Shown here: positions 25,018-33,048 of the stretch, one piece after another
Layout of the letters: the number at the start of each line of letters is the position of its first letter
Numbering within the stretch: the first letter of the stretch is position 1
NCBI GenBank assembly: GCA_036620675.1
Contig: JAZHEE010000002.1
Direction: 5' to 3' (one strand)
DNA: 64,000 nt
From: Jejubacter sp036620675
Lineage (GTDB): Bacteria; Pseudomonadota; Gammaproteobacteria; Enterobacterales; Enterobacteriaceae
The notes under the pieces: generated by a model
What the model was told of the DNA's origin: nothing
What the model saw: only the letters and a program-made list of their open reading frames with translations
Database searches by the model: none
Position numbers and translations under genes: made by a program

Positions 25018-26469
25018 TTATTCCGCAACCGGTTGAGGCTGAGGCTGTGTCTTTGATTGCGGCAGTCGGGCGATACCAAAACCGGTAAAGCCGTAAATCA
25101 GTGCGAAGAATATGGCGGCATAGCACTGAACTGCCCAGGGAAGCAGATCCAGCGTATTCACCCCCAGGGTGGTGGCCATATAAACGCCGGCAGAAGTCCA
25201 TGGCAACAGCGGTTCGATAACGGTGCCGGCGTCTTCAACGGTACGCGACAGGTTCTTATTATCCAGCCCCATACGTCGGTAGGCGCCTTTAAACAGTTCG
25301 GCAGGTACCAGCAGCGCCAGCTTGCCGTCGCTGGTGGCGCCGGTCACCAGAATGGTGGTGCCGATGGTGGCAGCGATCAGCTGGCCGGTGGTGCGGATAA
25401 CGGTCAGCAGACGGTTGATAATCACGGTCAGGGCGCCGGTCAGGGTCAGGGCGCCTGCGAAAGAGAAGGCGCAGAACACCAGCAGGATCGTGCCCATCAT
25501 CGAAAACATGCCGCCGCGATTGAGCAGGCGCGGCACATCGGCGACGGCACCGGCGTCGCCGTGGTCGAACATGCTGATATTAAAACCATCCATAAAGGCG
25601 TCCAGCCCCTGTTTCAGGCTTAGTCCCTGCATTACGACGCCGAGCACGATGGCCAGCAGGCAGGCGAACAGCATCAGTGGAATCACCGGCTTTTTACGTA
25701 TGGCGCCCCACAGCACCAGCACCGGCGGCAGAATCAGCACGATATTGAAGTGATACAGCCCTTCCAGCGTGGTGATGATATCGGTGACGCGCTGAGGGGG
25801 GGCCACGCTGCCGATTATGTCGCTATGGCCGGCCAGCAGGTAGACCCCTGCCGCCAGCAGGAAGCTGGGGATGGTGGTGTATAGCAGATGCTGAATATGT
25901 TCGAACAGCGTGGTGTCCGCGACTATAGCAGCGAAGTTGGTGGAGTCGGAAAGCGGTGAGATTTTATCGCCGAAATAGGCGCCGGAAACCACGGCGCCTG
26001 CCGCCGCAGGCAGGGAGACGTCCAGCCCGGCGGCAACGCCCATCAGCGCCACCCCGACGGTACCGGCTGAGCCCCAGGAGGTACCGGTACAGACCGAGAC
26101 CACGCTGGTCAGAAAAAATGCGGCGATCAGAATGTACTGCGGGCTAATCAGCTTCAGGCCCCAGTAAACCATGTAGGGAATAGTGCCGCTAAACATCCAG
26201 GTGCCGATAAGTCCGCCGACGCAGATAAGGATCATAATCACCGGCATCGCCTTCGCCAGTTTGCTGACGATGGAGTCGATAATTTCGTCCCAGCTATAGC
26301 CCTGCCACAGCGCCAGCCCCGCTGCGATGGCTGCCGAACATAGCAGCAGCGGCTCGATGCGCAGCCCCGCCACGCCGTAGCCGACAATCAGCAGCGCCAG
26401 CATGGCGACAATGGGCAATATTGCCAGCCCGAGCGATAGCGTTTTTTTGTTGTTCTGTTTCGCGTTCAT
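25018..26469 (-). CDS. nhaC: Na+/H+ antiporter, NhaC family
   Basis: A 483-residue inner-membrane protein with about 12 helices. NhaC features include CTGTSWGSAGTVGVALMGVA, FGDKISPLSDSTN and SDGKLALLVPAELFKGAYRR. Family members exchange sodium for protons, and some of them exchange dicarboxylates or amino acids. It is the first gene after an 18-bp LacI-type operator and is cotranscribed with a C-S lyase. That pairing suggests uptake or exchange of an amino-acid-like compound that is then cleaved, rather than simple sodium export. Confidence 0.83.
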   Translation of the reverse strand: MNAKQNNKKTLSLGLAILPIVAMLALLIVGYGVAGLRIEPLLLCSAAIAAGLALWQGYSWDEIIDSIVSKLAKAMPVIMILICVGGLIGTWMFSGTIPYMVYWGLKLISPQYILIAAFFLTSVVSVCTGTSWGSAGTVGVALMGVAAGLDVSLPAAAGAVVSGAYFGDKISPLSDSTNFAAIVADTTLFEHIQHLLYTTIPSFLLAAGVYLLAGHSDIIGSVAPPQRVTDIITTLEGLYHFNIVLILPPVLVLWGAIRKKPVIPLMLFACLLAIVLGVVMQGLSLKQGLDAFMDGFNISMFDHGDAGAVADVPRLLNRGGMFSMMGTILLVFCAFSFAGALTLTGALTVIINRLLTVIRTTGQLIAATIGTTILVTGATSDGKLALLVPAELFKGAYRRMGLDNKNLSRTVEDAGTVIEPLLPWTSAGVYMATTLGVNTLDLLPWAVQCYAAIFFALIYGFTGFGIARLPQSKTQPQPQPVAE

Positions 26470-26547
26470 GTTGATGCTCCAGGTCGAAGAGGTGACTTCA
26501 GGGTAGGGGGAATCACGGCGGGCTAACGTGATCGCGAATGGCTTGCC

Positions 26548-26565
26548 ATGTAACCGGTTACATGA
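26548..26565. promoter_or_regulatory. LacI-type operator upstream of nhaC
   Basis: CATGTAACCGGTTACATG is a perfect 18-bp palindrome with the central CCGG typical of LacI/GalR operators. It lies 78 bases upstream of the nhaC start and 30 bases after the LacI-type gene, its likely regulator. Confidence 0.8.
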
Positions 26566-26594
26566 AGGTAAAAAGGATGAACCCGATCACATCA

Positions 26595-27602
26595 TTAGTC
26601 ATTGACCCGTGAGCAGACCGAGTCTCTGAGCACCAGTTCAGCGCGGAAGCCGTTGCTACGCGGTGGTGGAATTCGCCCCTGATAAAGCTGGATCGCCAGC
26701 TGACCGGCCTGACGAGCCATGGTTTCCACCGGGTAGTGGATGGTGGTCAGGGCGGGGTGCAGGTAGCGGGCCAGCACCACGTCGTCGAAACCGACCAGCG
26801 ACAGCCGTTCGGGCAGCGTCACTCCCTGCTGATGCAGGATGCGCATAATGCCGGCGGCCATGACATCGTTAAAGGTAAAGGCGGCGGTAAACGGAATGCC
26901 GTTGTCCAGAAGCTGGCGGGCCGCTTGTTCGCCGCCTTCCTCGTTAAAAGGCACGCTGATTATCCATTCTCCTGGCGGGGTAATACCGTACTGCGCCAGC
27001 GCCGCGCGGTAGCCTTCCAGACGCTGGCGGCGATCGTCGATGGGCAGATCCGAGGTGACGCAGGCGATGCAGCGGTGGCCGTTTTCCAGCAGATGCAGGG
27101 TGGCCTGCATGGCGGCGGCGCGGTTTTCCAGCCAGACGCAGCGGTTAGCCATGGCGGCGATATAGCGGTTTACCAGCACCATGCCGGGCGTATGGGCGGC
27201 GTAGCGCAGCAGGTCGCGATCGCTCAGGCGGCTGGCGTGAGCCACAATGGCTTCACAGCCCTGGTTAATCAGAAAATCGAGGCCGGATTTCTCCATGCTT
27301 TCCTGGTGGCCTCCGCTGCACACCATCAGGCGGAATCCGTGCTGTCGGGCTACCTCTTCAACGCCGCGCGCCAGTCGGGCAAAGAAAGGATCGGCGAGAT
27401 TTCCGGTCAGCAGGCCGAGCATGTCGCCGCTGCGTTTCGCCAGCGCCAGGGCGGCCGCGTTACGGCGGTAGTTGAGTTCGCGCATGGCTCTTTCGACCCG
27501 TTCCCGGGTCGCTGGCTCCACCCAGGCGGTCTGGTTGATCACCCTTGAGACGGTGGCGGTGGAAACGCCCGCCAGTCGGGCGACATCTTTGATGGTTGGC
27601 AT
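26595..27602 (-). CDS. LacI/GalR-family repressor
   Basis: A 335-residue repressor. The N-terminal helix-turn-helix is MPTIKDVARLAGVSTATVSR, followed by the hinge helix region. The C-terminal ligand domain has the LVGFDDVVLARYLHPALTTI core. It lies directly upstream of nhaC and the C-S lyase gene in the same direction, with a perfect palindromic operator between them. This recalls MalI next to malX-malY. The inducer is unknown; a sugar is not certain given the target genes. Confidence 0.87.
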   Translation of the reverse strand: MPTIKDVARLAGVSTATVSRVINQTAWVEPATRERVERAMRELNYRRNAAALALAKRSGDMLGLLTGNLADPFFARLARGVEEVARQHGFRLMVCSGGHQESMEKSGLDFLINQGCEAIVAHASRLSDRDLLRYAAHTPGMVLVNRYIAAMANRCVWLENRAAAMQATLHLLENGHRCIACVTSDLPIDDRRQRLEGYRAALAQYGITPPGEWIISVPFNEEGGEQAARQLLDNGIPFTAAFTFNDVMAAGIMRILHQQGVTLPERLSLVGFDDVVLARYLHPALTTIHYPVETMARQAGQLAIQLYQGRIPPPRSNGFRAELVLRDSVCSRVND

Positions 27603-27679
27603 GGCGGTGCCGCTCTCCGGTTAAGGAATATCGAACAACAGCATTGTACGCCGGGAAAAGGAGGGGGGCAGAACGCCGT

Positions 27680-27698
27680 GCCGGAGATGAGATCCGGC
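27680..27698. terminator. Hairpin between LacI-type gene and MerP-like gene
   Basis: A stem GCCGGA / TCCGGC with a 7-base loop. It lies after the stop of the MerP-like gene on the minus strand. Short and without a T tract. Confidence 0.35.
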
Positions 27699-27714
27699 GC
27701 AGCGTACCGTATGG

Positions 27715-27999
27715 TTACTTAACGGCAGTTTCGTTGTGAATTTTCGCGCTGAAGCCGGTTTTGGCGACCGCCGCCAGCAGCTTCTGGCTGTCGAAATCCG
27801 CAGGCACGATAACATCGGCCTGATGAGTTTTCATCGACGCCTTGGCTTTAATCACGCCATCGGTGCTACGCAGCGCTTTGTTGATTGAGATAACGCACAG
27901 CGGGCAGGTCATCTGACTGACATCGAGCGTCACTTTTTTGTTGGCGGCCCAGCTCAGAGGGGCAATCAGCATCAGCGCCAGGCAAATTATCTTTTTCAT
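27715..27999 (-). CDS. MerP-like periplasmic heavy-metal binding protein
   Basis: A 94-residue protein with a signal peptide (MKKIICLALMLIAPLSWAA) and one heavy-metal-associated domain. The metal motif is QMTCPLCV, a CXXC as in MerP (MTCAAC), here with Pro-Leu between the cysteines. The start at 27999 is set by the signal peptide and the four-base ATGA overlap with the MerT-like gene. There is no merA, merR or merC nearby, so mercury resistance in the strict sense is not shown. It is the last gene of a three-gene operon with a transglutaminase-like protein. Confidence 0.82.
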   Translation of the reverse strand: MKKIICLALMLIAPLSWAANKKVTLDVSQMTCPLCVISINKALRSTDGVIKAKASMKTHQADVIVPADFDSQKLLAAVAKTGFSAKIHNETAVK

Positions 28000-28358
28000 T
28001 CCATCGTTTCCAGTATCCAGGGCAGAACCCAGGGGTAAGTGATGAGCAGCATCACCAAAGGGACCGACAGCCAGTAAAGCCATTCCAGCACCCGACGGCT
28101 GACCACGTTAACGCAGATAGGCTTCGGCGACAGATAAAGCCGCCAGAAACCGCGCACCATCAGGCCGACTGACAGAATAATCATCGGGATCTGCAGCCAG
28201 TCCAGCGCCGGAATGCCAATCAGCCCGGCGGCGGAGATGCCGAACAGCAGATACAGCAGCGGCCCGATACAGCACAGCGTGGACGCGACGGCGGCCACCA
28301 GCGCCGCCAGTAGGGTCACCAGACCGCTCTTAACGCCGTTCGACGCTGACATAGTCAT
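27996..28358 (-). CDS. MerT-like inner-membrane metal transporter
   Basis: A 120-residue membrane protein with three predicted helices. The vicinal cysteine pair of MerT is present in helix 1 (STLCCIGPLLYLLFGIS). A second motif, KPICVN, stands where MerT has its second cysteine pair but has only one cysteine. MerT proteins take metal from MerP and pass it inward. The start is 28358 or 28352 (MTM). The gene overlaps the preceding transglutaminase gene by about 29 bases and the MerP-like gene by 4, so translation is probably coupled. Confidence 0.82.
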   Translation of the reverse strand: MTMSASNGVKSGLVTLLAALVAAVASTLCCIGPLLYLLFGISAAGLIGIPALDWLQIPMIILSVGLMVRGFWRLYLSPKPICVNVVSRRVLEWLYWLSVPLVMLLITYPWVLPWILETME

Positions 28359-29475
28359 AGCTGAATGTTGCCGGATCGTAGAAGTTTAGCGGGTCGCCGT
28401 CCACTTCCGCATAAGGATAGCCAAGGTTGTTAACGTCGCCCTGTTCCGCTTCTGGAGAGAGGGCGAAATCACGGCCGAAGTTAAAGCCCACCCAGTTCAT
28501 CTCCCAGTTGCCAAACAGGTAATCGTTCACCGCCTTCACGTCCGGAGAGTCGTTCTCTTTCTTCTCGGCCAGCCGCATTTTGGTGACGTCGGCGGGATCG
28601 GCCGGTATCCAGCCAAAGCCAGCCAGCCAGAACATGGCCCGACAGTGCTGACCGCCGCTGATTTTCGCCACGCCCTTGGCATCGGCGCTGCCGAAGGCCT
28701 TCTTCGAATAGTTCGCCAGCTTGCGGGTCGCTCCCAGACGGATGCCGAACATTTCGCGGGCCGGAATGCCTGCCGCGCGGCACAGTGCCACAAAGACCGA
28801 ATTGATATCGGTGCATTTGCCGCCCAGCTTGCCGGTTTTCAGGATCTCGCCCACATCGCCGGTGCCGCAGCCGATCACTGACTCATCGCGGTGCATATGG
28901 CTGCTGACCCAGTCGTGGATAAGGCGAGCCTGCTTCAGCGGAGATTTTTCGTCGCCGATAATCTTGTGCGCGGTCTCTTTAACCACGCCGTCGATAGCGA
29001 TATGCGGCGTGGCTTTAAGCCAGGGCTGGATGGTGTCCGGAATGACGGCATCCTGCTCCGGCAACTGCCAGTCGGCCAGTTTGTTCTGCTTCAGCACTTC
29101 CCAGTCGCGGGTTTCAATGGTCATTTCGACCTTCAGTTCCAGCTTGCCTCTGGAATCAGGCCAGGTGACGAACAGCATCTTCGCGCCGTAGCGGTTATTG
29201 GCATTGAGTACGGCTTTCTGATAATTGCCGCTAAAGGAGAGAGAAACCAGCTGCTGGAAGTCGGTATTCTCGGGCACCGGCACCCACAGATTGACCTTGC
29301 CTGCGGATCCTTCCGGCACCTTTAGGTCGTAAGTCTGGGTCATGACAAAACGGCGCCATTGGCTGGAAGCGGAGACGGCGGACTGCTTAGCGCTTTTGGT
29401 TTCAGACCAGACCGGGCTGACCAGCCCCAGGGTTGAGAGCGCCGCTGCGCCTTTGAGAAAGTTACGCCTTTCCAT
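28330..29475 (-). CDS. Tat-exported transglutaminase-like cysteine protein
   Basis: A 381-residue protein with a twin-arginine signal (MERRNFLKGAAALSTLGL). The transglutaminase-like core has a probable catalytic cysteine in GGKCTDINSVFVALCRAAGI, a histidine in SGGQHCRAMFWLAGFGW and an aspartate in IPADPADVTK, so the Cys-His-Asp triad is complete. Upstream is a beta-rich region with VNLWVPVPENTDFQQ. Such proteins act as periplasmic peptidases or amide-transferring enzymes; the substrate is unknown. It leads the operon with MerT-like and MerP-like proteins, an arrangement that suggests a link to metal handling in the envelope. Confidence 0.8.
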   Translation of the reverse strand: MERRNFLKGAAALSTLGLVSPVWSETKSAKQSAVSASSQWRRFVMTQTYDLKVPEGSAGKVNLWVPVPENTDFQQLVSLSFSGNYQKAVLNANNRYGAKMLFVTWPDSRGKLELKVEMTIETRDWEVLKQNKLADWQLPEQDAVIPDTIQPWLKATPHIAIDGVVKETAHKIIGDEKSPLKQARLIHDWVSSHMHRDESVIGCGTGDVGEILKTGKLGGKCTDINSVFVALCRAAGIPAREMFGIRLGATRKLANYSKKAFGSADAKGVAKISGGQHCRAMFWLAGFGWIPADPADVTKMRLAEKKENDSPDVKAVNDYLFGNWEMNWVGFNFGRDFALSPEAEQGDVNNLGYPYAEVDGDPLNFYDPATFSYDYVSVERR

Positions 29476-29631
29476 TCGTCATCCTTTAGTTACCAGAAAA
29501 AGCTGGTGCTTAACCCCGCACCTGCGGAGGTCGGGCGTTATTATGCGACTATCGAAACGCATGGACAATCATTGCAATGGCTTTCTCCCGCCCCGGTAGC
29601 CGACGGAGAGTGAAAAAAAAGAAAAATCCGC

Positions 29632-29658
29632 TGCACTTTTTACGGTGAATGCCGATAA
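29632..29658 (+). promoter_or_regulatory. Sigma28 (FliA)-type promoter of cheV
   Basis: A perfect -10 GCCGATAA at 29651-29658. At the standard 11-base spacing the -35 region is TGCACTTT (29632-29639), matching TAAAGTTT at five of eight positions. It places cheV in the late flagellar regulon. Confidence 0.75.
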
Positions 29659-29688
29659 CCAGAATATTGGTAAAAGGAGTCTGAGGGC

Positions 29689-30645
29689 ATGATGGATAAT
29701 TTCCAGAAAGATATTGATGACAGGGTGAATCTCACGCTATCGAACCGCTTTGAGCTACTGCTGTTTCGCCTTGGTTCATCCGAAAGCGATGGAAAATCGG
29801 AACTGTTTGGCATCAACGTGTTTAAACTGCGTGAAATCGTGCCAATGCCCGATTACACCAAACCGGTCGGCGTTCGCCATCCGGTACTGGGGATGGTCAA
29901 TATCCGCGACCAGATAATCCCGGTTATCGATCTACCGGCGGTATTGGGCTGTCGGCCGACTGGCGGGCTGAATATTCTGCTGATTACCGAGTATGCGCGT
30001 ACCGTGCAGGCCTTTGCCGTAGAGTCGGTGGAAAACATCGTTCGCCTGGACTGGACCCAGATTCATACCGCGGAAAAACTGGTCAACGGCCAGTATATTA
30101 CCAGTGTGGCGCGGCTGGACGATGATCCATCCAGTCATCATCTGGCGATGGTCATCGACGTGGAACAGGTGCTGCATGATATTGTGCCTGCCAGACACGA
30201 CCTGCACGCCACTCACAGCGGTCTGCCGCAGATCGCTATTAGGCCGGGAGCGGCCGTGATTGTCGCCGAAGATTCCCGGGTGGCTCGCGCCATGCTGGAA
30301 AAGGGGCTGAAGGCCATGGGACTGCCGGTGCTAATGCATGTGACCGGCAAGGATGCGTGGCTGAAGATTGAGGAACTGGCCGCTCAGGCGCAGCAGGAGG
30401 GGAGTCACATCAGCGATAAGATCGCGCTGGTGCTGACCGACCTGGAAATGCCGGAAATGGACGGCTTTACCCTGACCCGTAAAATTAAAACCGACAGTCG
30501 ACTGCAAAGCATTCCGGTGGTGATTCACTCATCGCTTTCCGGCAGCGCCAATGAAGAGCACGTGCGTAAAGTACGCGCCGACGGCTATGTCGCCAAGTTC
30601 GAAATAAATGAGCTGTCGTCGGTGATTGCGCGGGTAATGCGTTAG
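29689..30645 (+). CDS. cheV: Chemotaxis coupling protein CheV
   Basis: A 318-residue cytoplasmic protein with a CheW-like domain (about 15-165; ELFGINVFKLREIVPMP and LGMVNIRDQIIPVIDLP) and a receiver domain (about 188-318). The phospho-acceptor aspartate lies in VLTDLEMPEMDGFTL and the conserved lysine in GYVAKFEINEL. It links chemoreceptors to CheA and tunes adaptation. It closely matches Salmonella CheV, a gene absent from E. coli K-12. ATG 29692 is an alternative start. No flagellar gene is nearby; the FliA-type promoter supplies the link. Confidence 0.93.
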   Translation: MMDNFQKDIDDRVNLTLSNRFELLLFRLGSSESDGKSELFGINVFKLREIVPMPDYTKPVGVRHPVLGMVNIRDQIIPVIDLPAVLGCRPTGGLNILLITEYARTVQAFAVESVENIVRLDWTQIHTAEKLVNGQYITSVARLDDDPSSHHLAMVIDVEQVLHDIVPARHDLHATHSGLPQIAIRPGAAVIVAEDSRVARAMLEKGLKAMGLPVLMHVTGKDAWLKIEELAAQAQQEGSHISDKIALVLTDLEMPEMDGFTLTRKIKTDSRLQSIPVVIHSSLSGSANEEHVRKVRADGYVAKFEINELSSVIARVMR

Positions 30646-30666
30646 CAGACGCCAGACAGGGATAAT

Positions 30667-30688
30667 CTGCCTGTTATCTGACAGGCAG
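30667..30688. terminator. Hairpin between convergent cheV and a hypothetical gene
   Basis: A perfect 8-bp stem CTGCCTGT / ACAGGCAG with loop TATCTG, 22 bases after the cheV stop. No T tract. Confidence 0.45.
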
Positions 30689-30718
30689 AGGGCTATTCGG
30701 GGATCCGAAAGGGCCGTA

Positions 30719-31153
30719 TTACGGGAAAAAAAACACAGAAATTACGGATGTCCCCAGGAACAGATACCCGGCAAGAAAGCGCCAGTTGCGACGCAGAACA
30801 AAACCTGAATTTCTGAAGCGGCGGAAAGCGCTCACCTTTTCCAGCCGGCGATTAAGTTTTAGGCGCGATTCGTCCGGTAGCGTTGATACGCAAATCTGTG
30901 CGCGGATTTTCGACTCCATTTGGGTAAAAGTCATTTTATTATGGAATTGAAGTAATTTGCTGGAGAAAAACAGCGCCGTTAAAATAAACGCCCATATCTG
31001 GAAAAAACGATTAGGAATTCCCCAGCAGGCGATAGTCATAATAAGCATCCATTCAGCAATAGATTCCTGTTGAAGCTTTTTCCAGAACTGATTCATATAA
31101 TGGGCGTAATTGTAAATATCATGAGCGATGGCAGAATATTCAACGGGGCGCAT
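30719..31153 (-). CDS. Hypothetical small membrane protein
   Basis: Not recognised. The 144-residue product begins with a soluble helix (MRPVEYSAIAHDIYNYAHYM), has two adjacent hydrophobic segments (about 35-67), and a basic cytoplasmic stretch rich in Arg and Lys (about 80-125). It ends in a third hydrophobic helix (about 125-142) at the extreme C-terminus. It is convergent with cheV and lies downstream of the ProP-like gene, whose terminator separates them. The reading frame has no overlap with a better candidate on either strand. Confidence 0.55.
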   Translation of the reverse strand: MRPVEYSAIAHDIYNYAHYMNQFWKKLQQESIAEWMLIMTIACWGIPNRFFQIWAFILTALFFSSKLLQFHNKMTFTQMESKIRAQICVSTLPDESRLKLNRRLEKVSAFRRFRNSGFVLRRNWRFLAGYLFLGTSVISVFFFP

Positions 31154-31197
31154 GGTCTGCTCCTTTTATTCATCGAAATGGATTTGCCAGCTTACCC

Positions 31198-31225
31198 TGA
31201 AAAAATCCACGCCGCAGCGTGGATT
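31198..31225 (-). terminator. Terminator of the ProP-like gene
   Basis: Stem AATCCACGC / GCGTGGATT with loop CGCA (31204-31225), followed on the minus strand by a run of T (31198-31203). Confidence 0.8.
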
Positions 31226-31232
31226 GGATCGG

Positions 31233-32702
31233 TTACTCGCTTGCAGTTTGCGACAGCCGGGATTTTTGGGGCCGCTGTTTACGCAGCCGGTCGATCAGAC
31301 GATGCGCTTCGGCATGGCTGGCGACGGTAGGCGACGAGCCACTCAGCGGCTTTTGGGCCGTTTCGCGCAGCGTCAGCACGGTGACCAGACCGATAACCCC
31401 GGCGCCCATCATGTAGTAGGCGGGCATCATAACGTTTTGGGTGGTATCCACCAGCCAGGCGGTGACCAGCGGCGTGGTACCGCCAAACAGCGAAACGGAC
31501 AGATTGAAACCAATGGCCAGTGCGCTGTAGCGAATATGAGTGGTGAACAACGCCGGAAGCGTGGCGGGCATGGTGCCACTAAAGCAGGTATGCAGGATGC
31601 CCAGCAGCGCAAGGCCTGCGAATACCGCCAGCAAATTTCCTGACCCGATCATCATAAAGCTGGGTATGGACAGCAGTACCAGCCCAATGGCCCCCAGGGC
31701 AATCACCGGACGGCGGCCAATGCGATCCGTCCAGTGACCCCACATCAGGGTCAGCGGCATCATCACGAACATAATGACCATCACCAGCAGCAGGCCGGTA
31801 AGTTCGCTCATGCCCAGTACGCTGGTGAGGTAGCTGGGCATGTAAGAGGTCAGCATATAGTTTGATACATTAAACAGCAGTACCAGACCCATGCATTTGA
31901 GGATCTGATTGCAGTTCTGACGCAGCATTTTCAACAGGCTAAGCTGCGGTTTGCTGTGCTCCAGGGAGTCCTGCTTTTCCATATGCTCTTTAAAGGCCGG
32001 CGTCTCTTCAAGCTTCAGGCGAATGTACAGGCCAAAAATGCCTAACGGCGCGGCCAGAAAGAAAGGGAGGCGCCAGCCCCAGTCGAGCATCGCCTGTGCG
32101 GGCAGCAATGCGGTCATGAAGGTAACCAGGCTTGCGCCCAGCAGATAGCCCCCCAGGGTGCCGAATTCCAGCCAACTGCCCATAAAGCCGCGCCGCTTAT
32201 CGGTGGAATATTCGGCAATAAAGGTTGCCGCGCCGCCGTATTCGCCGCCGGTGGAAAAGCCCTGTACCAGACGGGCGACCAGCAGAAGGATGGGGGCGGC
32301 GATGCCGATGCTGCCGTAATCGGGGATTAGCCCAATACAGAAGGTGCCAATCGACATCATGATCATCGTCAGGGCGAGGATCTTCTGGCGGCCAAAGCGA
32401 TCGCCCAGCGGGCCAAACACCATTCCGCCAATCGGTCGCACCAGGAAGGCGGCAGCGAAGGTGCCGAACGAGGCGATAAGCTGTACAGCGCCGCTGGCGT
32501 CGGGGAAAAAGACCTTGCCGATAATCACGGCCAGATAGCTGTAAACCCCGAAATCAAACCACTCCATGGTATTGCCCAGCGCCGCGGCGCCGACGGCGCG
32601 CTTTAATAGTTTTCGGTCAACGATGGTAATATCGCTAACGCTTAATTCCTGTGCCGATGGCTTAGGGTTATTCTGGTTATTCGGTATCGATCCTGTGCTC
32701 AT
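31233..32702 (-). CDS. ProP-like MFS transporter (metabolite:H+ symporter family)
   Basis: A 489-residue, 12-helix symporter. It has GNTMEWFDFGVYSYLAVIIG in helix 1, GGMVFGPLGDRFGRQKILAL (the loop 2-3 signature) and FSTGGEYGGAATFIAEYSTD, all typical of ProP. It lacks the long C-terminal coiled coil that E. coli ProP uses for osmosensing, so it may be a paralogue that imports a different carboxylate or betaine. An inverted repeat in its leader suggests its own control. It ends at a strong terminator. Confidence 0.85.
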   Translation of the reverse strand: MSTGSIPNNQNNPKPSAQELSVSDITIVDRKLLKRAVGAAALGNTMEWFDFGVYSYLAVIIGKVFFPDASGAVQLIASFGTFAAAFLVRPIGGMVFGPLGDRFGRQKILALTMIMMSIGTFCIGLIPDYGSIGIAAPILLLVARLVQGFSTGGEYGGAATFIAEYSTDKRRGFMGSWLEFGTLGGYLLGASLVTFMTALLPAQAMLDWGWRLPFFLAAPLGIFGLYIRLKLEETPAFKEHMEKQDSLEHSKPQLSLLKMLRQNCNQILKCMGLVLLFNVSNYMLTSYMPSYLTSVLGMSELTGLLLVMVIMFVMMPLTLMWGHWTDRIGRRPVIALGAIGLVLLSIPSFMMIGSGNLLAVFAGLALLGILHTCFSGTMPATLPALFTTHIRYSALAIGFNLSVSLFGGTTPLVTAWLVDTTQNVMMPAYYMMGAGVIGLVTVLTLRETAQKPLSGSSPTVASHAEAHRLIDRLRKQRPQKSRLSQTASE

Positions 32703-32730
32703 AAATTCCCCAAAACTCTGGATGGGGCAC

Positions 32731-32782
32731 TCTTATAGCTTTCGCCGTCGTTACCTTTATATCGATAAGGAAAGCTATAAGA
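32731..32782 (-). promoter_or_regulatory. 13-bp inverted repeat in the leader of the ProP-like gene
   Basis: TCTTATAGCTTTC (32731-32743) and its exact complement GAAAGCTATAAGA (32770-32782) are separated by 26 bases that can pair partly. It lies 29 bases upstream of the start codon at 32702. It could be a long hairpin in the 5' UTR or a pair of operator half-sites. The remainder of the gap up to 33048 is AT-rich with no gene. Confidence 0.65.
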
Positions 32783-33048
32783 GGCCGGTAATATCGCCAC
32801 TGCGATGGAAATGGCGGCCGACCACCTTAAAGAAAACGGCGTGATGGCGCAATCATGGATAATTAGCCCCGGTTATTGCGAGGTGTTTTATTAATAATGG
32901 GAAATCTAAATAAACATATTGATATATTACCTAAATACTTTTTATCTATTTTGATGAGAATTTGAACACGCTGGCTGCGCGTTTTAGATGCCATCCTGGC
33001 GGGCAAAGGATGCTATCATTGTCGGCCACTTCATCCGGGATGCTCACT

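Noticed and set aside
27715..28358. A complete mercury resistance operon
   Set aside because: Only MerT-like and MerP-like genes are present; merA, merR and merC are absent and the neighbour is a transglutaminase-like gene.
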